From the NCBI GenBank assembly GCA_900553595.1, contig USEC01000038.1:1-17180 (forward strand): 17,180 nt of DNA, in the 5' to 3' direction. Source of the stretch: an uncultured Prevotella sp. (GTDB lineage Bacteria > Bacteroidota > Bacteroidia > Bacteroidales > Bacteroidaceae). The notes under the pieces are model-generated. The model ran no database searches. It was not told the DNA's origin and saw nothing but the letters and a program-made list of their open reading frames with translations. This document shows, one piece after another, positions 13,597-17,180 of the stretch (position 1 is its first letter; each line of letters opens with the position of its first letter). A program made the position numbers and the translations under genes.

Positions 13597-13658
13597 TAAT
13601 TCGTAACTCGTAATTCCTAATTCCTAACTCCTAACTCCTAACTCGTAATTCCTAACTC
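13597..13658 (-). repeat. Tandem array of about 9 heptamers, reverse orientation (STAAYTC)
   Basis: Units CTAATTC, GTAACTC, GTAATTC, a 6-base CTATTC, three CTAACTC, GTAATTC and CTAACTC run to within two bases of the SusD-like gene's stop codon at 13660-13662. The array is the reverse complement of the unit at 13218-13301, so the whole 13214-13659 spacer is a giant imperfect inverted repeat between two convergent genes. Confidence 0.88.
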
Positions 13659-13659
13659 C

Positions 13660-15363
13660 CTAATACCCTTCATTCTGCTTCAGCTTCATATTAAAGAGCA
13701 GTTCCTGTCCAGGTATGGGCAGGAGGCGTTCGTGCGTACTGTCGAGGTAGCCGGAACGTTGCAGGGCGGCGAAGGTGCCGTAGCGGCCTTTGCGTTCAAG
13801 CAGCTGCTGTGGGGTGAAGGCTTTGCCGCACGCCTCGGCTTCGAGGAGGGCTATGTAAGGTTTCGTGTAGATTCCCACGGGCGACAAGGGCTGTTCAAGG
13901 GCGTCCGCCGTATAGAAACAGAAGATGTCGGTATCGGGGTTGGCAAGTCTTTTCAGACAGTTGAGAGCCTCACTGCGGTTGCCTGATGCGAGATTTATCT
14001 CCGTCTGCAAGACTGCCACGAAGTCGGCGGTGACATGATACGGCTCGTTCTTCAAGTTGTGGGCATCGGCGAGCATTGTCAGGCAGTACTTGTACATCTG
14101 CTCCGGCTTCATTATTTGTGCGTTGAGTATGCTCTCCGGGGTTCTCTCCTTTTCGGGGTCGAGATAGAGCACAGTGCCCCACTCCGTCGCCATGTTGTAG
14201 TAGAGGAACGCCAGAAGCGCCGATGCCTCATCGATATATGGCGTCCGGTCGTAATTGGTGTCGTGGTTTTTCAAGGCATACAATATCTGGCTGACATTGT
14301 TTATGGCTTTATAGCCCGCCTCCCACGCCTTGTACACATCGCCGTCGGAGGCATTAAGCGGAGCGTGTCCGTCGGTGAGACGACGCTCGTCAAGGCCGCC
14401 AAGCAGGGTGATGCACTGCATGGTGTTTCGATATACGGAGGCCATGACGGCACGCACGTTGCTTTCAGAGTTCACAATCGTGTTTTCGGGTATCACCACA
14501 TTGGGATATATCTCCATCCATTCGTCCTCCTTGTCGTTGGAGTCAATGACGCCATCGCCGTTGAAATCGACGAACTTCGCGAAGTCGCTCACCTGTACCG
14601 CGCTGCCTTTCTCGGCATAGAAACGCTTCATGGCACGGGCTATCGCTCCCGGATGGCATTTCTTCTGCCCCGAGGCGATGGAGTCGCGCACGGCCTTTGT
14701 GTCTATCACGCCATTGTCCTTGAAGTCGGCGCAGAACTTGGCGAGCACTTCCGTGAACTCCGCTTCGGTACGGTCGGCAAGCATTATAGCCGAGATGGCG
14801 AGCAGTGCGGCGGCATTGTCGTCGGCGGATGTGAGCGAAGTGTTTTCAGGGTCGGTCATGGTGTGCGGTATGGCGAACACCTTCATTATCTCCATCTCCG
14901 CCTGTCGCTTTGCGTCGGCGAAGGAAGTGCCGCTTCTTACGAGTGTCTTCACACGGTCGAACTCAAGATGTGTGACGATATTCACGTTCACGCTGTTGCG
15001 GCGGCTGAGGTCGGTGATGGCCCGAAGCGTTATCTGCGAGCGTGAGAGCGAACTGTCGCATTCGTTGTAGAAGTAGCCGCTCGTCTCCAGTTCGGCATAG
15101 TGTCCGCTGAGTTTTATGGGAGAATTGAACGCGAAGTTGCCGAGGTCGTTGCTCGTCGTGGTGACAAACTGGAGTCCCGTCTGCGTCATGTCGCCGTCGA
15201 GGTCGTAGAGCGTCACCTTCGAGCCTTGCACGAACGGTCCCTTTTCCACTATGCCATCGACGGTGGTCTTCTCTGTCGGCGCGCTGCCGCCCCCACCCTC
15301 TTCGCTGCCACACGAAGCGAGCATTGCCACAAGAGCGAACACAAGTATTTTCAGATGTTTCAT
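13660..15363 (-). CDS. SusD-like outer-membrane lipoprotein with a distinct N-terminal half
   Basis: The 567-residue lipoprotein has lipobox LASC with Cys18 followed by an acidic/glycine run (SEEGGGG) typical of surface-exported Bacteroidetes lipoproteins. Residues 35-165 resemble a carboxypeptidase-regulatory-like beta domain (GPFVQGSKVTLYDLDGD, ITLRAITDLSRRNSVNVNIV). A calcium-binding-like loop, DFNGDGVIDSNDKEDEW, lies at 266-282. The C-terminal half has SusD/RagB features: helices around YKAINNVSQILYAL and EASALLAFLYYNMATEWGTV, and the closing signature RLLPIPGQELLFNMKLKQNE followed by GY. SusD proteins capture glycans for a SusC TonB transporter, but no SusC is adjacent on either side. 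The gene has its own promoter at 15429-15457. Confidence 0.82.
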   Translation of the reverse strand: MKHLKILVFALVAMLASCGSEEGGGGSAPTEKTTVDGIVEKGPFVQGSKVTLYDLDGDMTQTGLQFVTTTSNDLGNFAFNSPIKLSGHYAELETSGYFYNECDSSLSRSQITLRAITDLSRRNSVNVNIVTHLEFDRVKTLVRSGTSFADAKRQAEMEIMKVFAIPHTMTDPENTSLTSADDNAAALLAISAIMLADRTEAEFTEVLAKFCADFKDNGVIDTKAVRDSIASGQKKCHPGAIARAMKRFYAEKGSAVQVSDFAKFVDFNGDGVIDSNDKEDEWMEIYPNVVIPENTIVNSESNVRAVMASVYRNTMQCITLLGGLDERRLTDGHAPLNASDGDVYKAWEAGYKAINNVSQILYALKNHDTNYDRTPYIDEASALLAFLYYNMATEWGTVLYLDPEKERTPESILNAQIMKPEQMYKYCLTMLADAHNLKNEPYHVTADFVAVLQTEINLASGNRSEALNCLKRLANPDTDIFCFYTADALEQPLSPVGIYTKPYIALLEAEACGKAFTPQQLLERKGRYGTFAALQRSGYLDSTHERLLPIPGQELLFNMKLKQNEGY

Positions 15364-15428
15364 TGGTGTTGTTTTTTTGAAATAATTTGTTGTTTCAACG
15401 GATTTGATAAATACCCCGTTTTCAGGAA

Positions 15429-15457
15429 CAAAGGTACAAAATTAATTCAAGCCCAAA
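15429..15457 (-). promoter_or_regulatory. Promoter of the SusD-like gene
   Basis: On the minus strand TTTG (15457-15454), a 17-base gap and TACCTTTG (15436-15429) match the Bacteroidetes consensus, giving a leader of about 60 bases. Confidence 0.65.
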
Positions 15458-15539
15458 GCAAAAGCCATCGTGGGCCTTGGCACACTTTGTTATTTGTCGG
15501 AATACCGATGTGGAATCATCTGCACTGATTGCAATGCGG

Positions 15540-16802
15540 TCAATTCTTCTCGATATTAAGTGTCGAACAGTTTATTCCGTTCTTGCCCTTGTTAGGGAGA
15601 AAAAAACAAAGCAGCACTTGCTTTGCCCCCTGCAGCTCGTCAAACAAATATTGTATGTGCCACATATTCAGTCTTACGCCATAGCTGTCGCTGACATACA
15701 TGTCAAAACGCACGGCTGCCTGCTGCGAGCATGCCTCGTCGAAGGCATAAGAGAGATAGAATCCCCAATTCATCATCGTGTCGTCCGGCGACCAGTGTAT
15801 GATGTCGCCCACCTTGAGCCCATCGAACTGCCCTACGGCTGTAAAGCAACGGCAACGTGATGTTGACTCATCCTTCAGTGTCACGAATCTGTATGCGTTT
15901 GGAGAATTATCGAACAGCAACTTGAGGTCGAGCATCTTACTACTCATCGGCGGTATGGCAAGCACTCTCTGTGCATACTCCACCTTTGATATCGTAGTGC
16001 TATTGGAACCTCCCACATTCACTCCGCCTGCAAGTCTGCCCAGCACTCCGCCAACGCCCACGGCACCGGCAACGCTACCCAGATTAACGCTTCCTCCAGC
16101 GGTACTGCCTTTCGATGTCACTGTAGACGAAGGCACATAGTAAGCCTGAGCCTCACCGCTTCTTGTCAGGAACGTGTTGCCTAAATCTATATATATGGTG
16201 TGGTTCGTCTTATTCTGCACCTTCACTCCAAGCGCATAATTCTGACACAGGCCTACGACATTCTTAAACTTTGCATTCTTGCCACTGCTGTAATCCATGA
16301 ACACGAGCTTCTCTTCCTGACGTTTTTCGTTACCCACCTCGCCAAGCGTAATCTCCAGTTTCACATCATCATTCTCCAGCACACTGTTTTCGGCAAGTCT
16401 CACCACGTTCATCAGATACTTTGCATCATTATCCTTCTGCTTCGTCGTCCATTTGGGACTCACGCTGTTGTATGCAGCTATCAACTGCTTGTTCTTTTCA
16501 ACCACATCGGCAGACGATTTGCCGAAAGACACCACATCAGAGCCTACGGCAGCAGGACTTTCCGCTGCCGACTCAAACGTATCCTTCTCGCCGTTCTCAT
16601 AGTTCACAGAAAGGAGCTTGTCCACATTGACTTTATACGTTGGCCCATTCAGATTTGAATGTTTTTTGTATTCCACCACATCATCCCCAACGGCAATCAC
16701 CTTTGCAAGGATTGTCGTACCGTCTTTCTTCACAATCACATCCTGTGCCGCTGCCGAAGCAAATCCGCAACACACAGCTGCCAAAGCCATTAGTCTATTC
16801 AT
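15540..16802 (-). CDS. Secreted protein of unknown function
   Basis: The protein has 420 residues from ATG 16802, chosen because it begins a normal signal peptide (MNRLMALAAVCCGFASAAAQ). The frame is open further upstream (to 16871), but that adds hydrophobic sequence from the promoter region. Mature residues 21-70 (DVIVKKDGTTILAKVIAVGD, EYKKHSNLNGPTYKV) resemble a small beta module common at the start of exported Bacteroidetes proteins of unknown role. In the middle a glycine-rich stretch (VNLGSVAGAVGVGGVLGRLA) is hydrophobic enough to be a membrane-associated segment. There is no lipobox. The C-terminus looks complete. The gene lies 176 bases upstream of the SusD-like gene on the same strand, but that gene has its own promoter. 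Confidence 0.72.
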   Translation of the reverse strand: MNRLMALAAVCCGFASAAAQDVIVKKDGTTILAKVIAVGDDVVEYKKHSNLNGPTYKVNVDKLLSVNYENGEKDTFESAAESPAAVGSDVVSFGKSSADVVEKNKQLIAAYNSVSPKWTTKQKDNDAKYLMNVVRLAENSVLENDDVKLEITLGEVGNEKRQEEKLVFMDYSSGKNAKFKNVVGLCQNYALGVKVQNKTNHTIYIDLGNTFLTRSGEAQAYYVPSSTVTSKGSTAGGSVNLGSVAGAVGVGGVLGRLAGGVNVGGSNSTTISKVEYAQRVLAIPPMSSKMLDLKLLFDNSPNAYRFVTLKDESTSRCRCFTAVGQFDGLKVGDIIHWSPDDTMMNWGFYLSYAFDEACSQQAAVRFDMYVSDSYGVRLNMWHIQYLFDELQGAKQVLLCFFLPNKGKNGINCSTLNIEKN

Positions 16803-16889
16803 AGTTTTTATATATTTATATGTTTTGGAAATTAAATGTTTGCACAAAATTAGTAAGAAATTAAGAAACAACTATAGCTAAATATTTTG

Positions 16890-16897
16890 CAAATATA
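16890..16897 (-). promoter_or_regulatory. Promoter -7 box of the 15540-16802 gene
   Basis: On the minus strand TATATTTG fits TAnnTTTG, with the start codon about 88 bases downstream. TTTG (16913-16910) is only 12 bases upstream of it, so the -33 box is uncertain. Confidence 0.5.
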
Positions 16898-16904
16898 CTC
16901 ATTT

Positions 16905-16945
16905 TGCATCAAACCGATGCAGTTTTTTACCGAAATCTGCATCAA
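16905..16945. repeat. Clustered GATGC/GCATC motifs upstream of the promoter
   Basis: TGCATCAA occurs at 16905-16912 and 16938-16945. GCATC (16906-16910) pairs with GATGC (16916-16920), and GATGCAG (16916-16922) with CTGCATC (16937-16943). This is a candidate operator for the gene ending at 15540. Confidence 0.45.
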
Positions 16946-16955
16946 TCTCGCACAG

Positions 16956-16979
16956 TCCTGACTTCGTCACTCAAAAAAA
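16956..16979. repeat. Inverted repeat copy matching 34-56
   Basis: TCCTGACTTCGTCACTCA followed by seven A is the reverse complement of 34-56. Its first 14 bases also pair with the direct core at 17018-17031, so a local hairpin can form across 16956-17031. Confidence 0.7.
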
Positions 16980-17017
16980 TAGCTAAACTCTTTGATGAAG
17001 AATTTTGGGTGACACGA

Positions 17018-17031
17018 TGACGAAGTCAGGA
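17018..17031 (+). repeat. Third copy of the TGACGAAGTCAGGA core
   Basis: A 14-base match in direct orientation to the core at 34-56 and inverted relative to 16956-16969. Confidence 0.65.
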
Positions 17032-17033
17032 GA

Positions 17034-17066
17034 AAAACTCGCGAATAGAACTTCGCAAGTTTTTTT
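17034..17066. terminator. Hairpin with T-tract, possible bidirectional terminator
   Basis: AAAACT(C)GCGAA at 17034-17045 pairs with TTCGC(A)AGTTTT at 17052-17063 with one mismatch and a 6-base loop. A run of T follows on the plus strand (17060-17066) and of A precedes, so it could act in both directions. Confidence 0.6.
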
Positions 17067-17180
17067 ATTCAACCCAAATCGCATTAGATTTCCACTAAGC
17101 TTCGTCTTTGTTTCGAACAGATTGTAACGTTCGTGTTGAAGCCATAGCGGGCTATGGCGAAACGCGGACGGCGGCAAGAT
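17067..17180. other. No supportable gene; perfect hairpin GCCATAGC-GG-GCTATGGC
   Basis: The right edge has a perfect 8-bp stem at 17141-17158. A plus-strand frame is open from 17099 to the edge but without a clear start, and a minus-strand frame (16983-17177) crosses the hairpin and repeats without family features. Either could be part of something beyond the window. Confidence 0.4.

Noticed and set aside
13218..13658. CRISPR array
   Set aside because: The repeats are contiguous 7-base units without spacers, and no cas gene is present.
16983..17177. 64-residue minus-strand reading frame
   Set aside because: It crosses a terminator-like hairpin and two repeat cores, has no family features and no promoter or ribosome site.

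Overview
The window looks like a chromosomal segment from a member of the Bacteroidetes, most likely Prevotella or a close relative. The evidence is the repeated Bacteroidetes-type promoter (a -7 box TAnnTTTG, in the best cases with TTTG about 17-19 bases upstream), the scarcity of Shine-Dalgarno sequences, a SusD-like lipoprotein, OprO/P-like and small beta-barrel outer-membrane proteins, and a Prevotella-style C-terminal tail on a secreted enzyme. The first ~2.6 kb is visibly more AT-rich than the rest and carries damaged or orphan genes.

Layout. 1-417: a short inverted-repeat sequence, then a promoter and a strongly structured RNA leader. 418-1626: a frameshifted small secreted protein, a coiled-coil secreted protein, and the leftover C-terminus of an AlbA_2-type regulator. 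1813-2598: a secreted or outer-membrane protein of unknown function. 2755-4110: an AGCS-family sodium:alanine/glycine symporter. 4618-5796: a secreted phosphatidylinositol-specific phospholipase C-like protein. 6080-6841: a small beta-barrel protein. 7119-7541: an Hsp20 chaperone behind a sigma-54-type promoter, closed by a clear terminator. 8001-9316 (minus): a THUMP-like class I methyltransferase broken by a 1-base frameshift. 9638-11842: a two-gene operon of a phosphate-porin-like outer-membrane protein and an inner-membrane Gate-domain protein. 12099-13213: an ECF sigma factor and a four-helix membrane partner. 13660-15363 (minus): a SusD-like lipoprotein with an unusual N-terminal half and no SusC beside it. 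15540-16802 (minus): a secreted protein of unknown function. 16803-17180: promoter, repeats and hairpins.

Most of the genes concern the cell envelope: two inner-membrane transport-type proteins, a porin, several exported proteins and an ECF-sigma/membrane pair. There is no obvious single pathway, defence system or complete mobile element, and no rRNA, tRNA or CRISPR was seen.

The most unusual content is in the spacers. Three repeat families occur between genes, sometimes nested in one another: long inverted repeats ending in ACGGGAGTTA (three loci); an 8-bp-stem palindrome GTCGAGCG-nnn-CGCTCGAC (five copies, each followed on one side by CTCCTAT or preceded by AGGAGG); and tandem arrays of a 7-base unit GARTTAS that face each other in opposite orientation around the palindromes. 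Other points of interest are the structured leader with two interchangeable hairpins, a set of shuffled palindromes behind hsp20, 23-base-spaced direct repeats upstream of the porin, and two 1-base homopolymer frameshifts that are either real mutations or sequencing errors.
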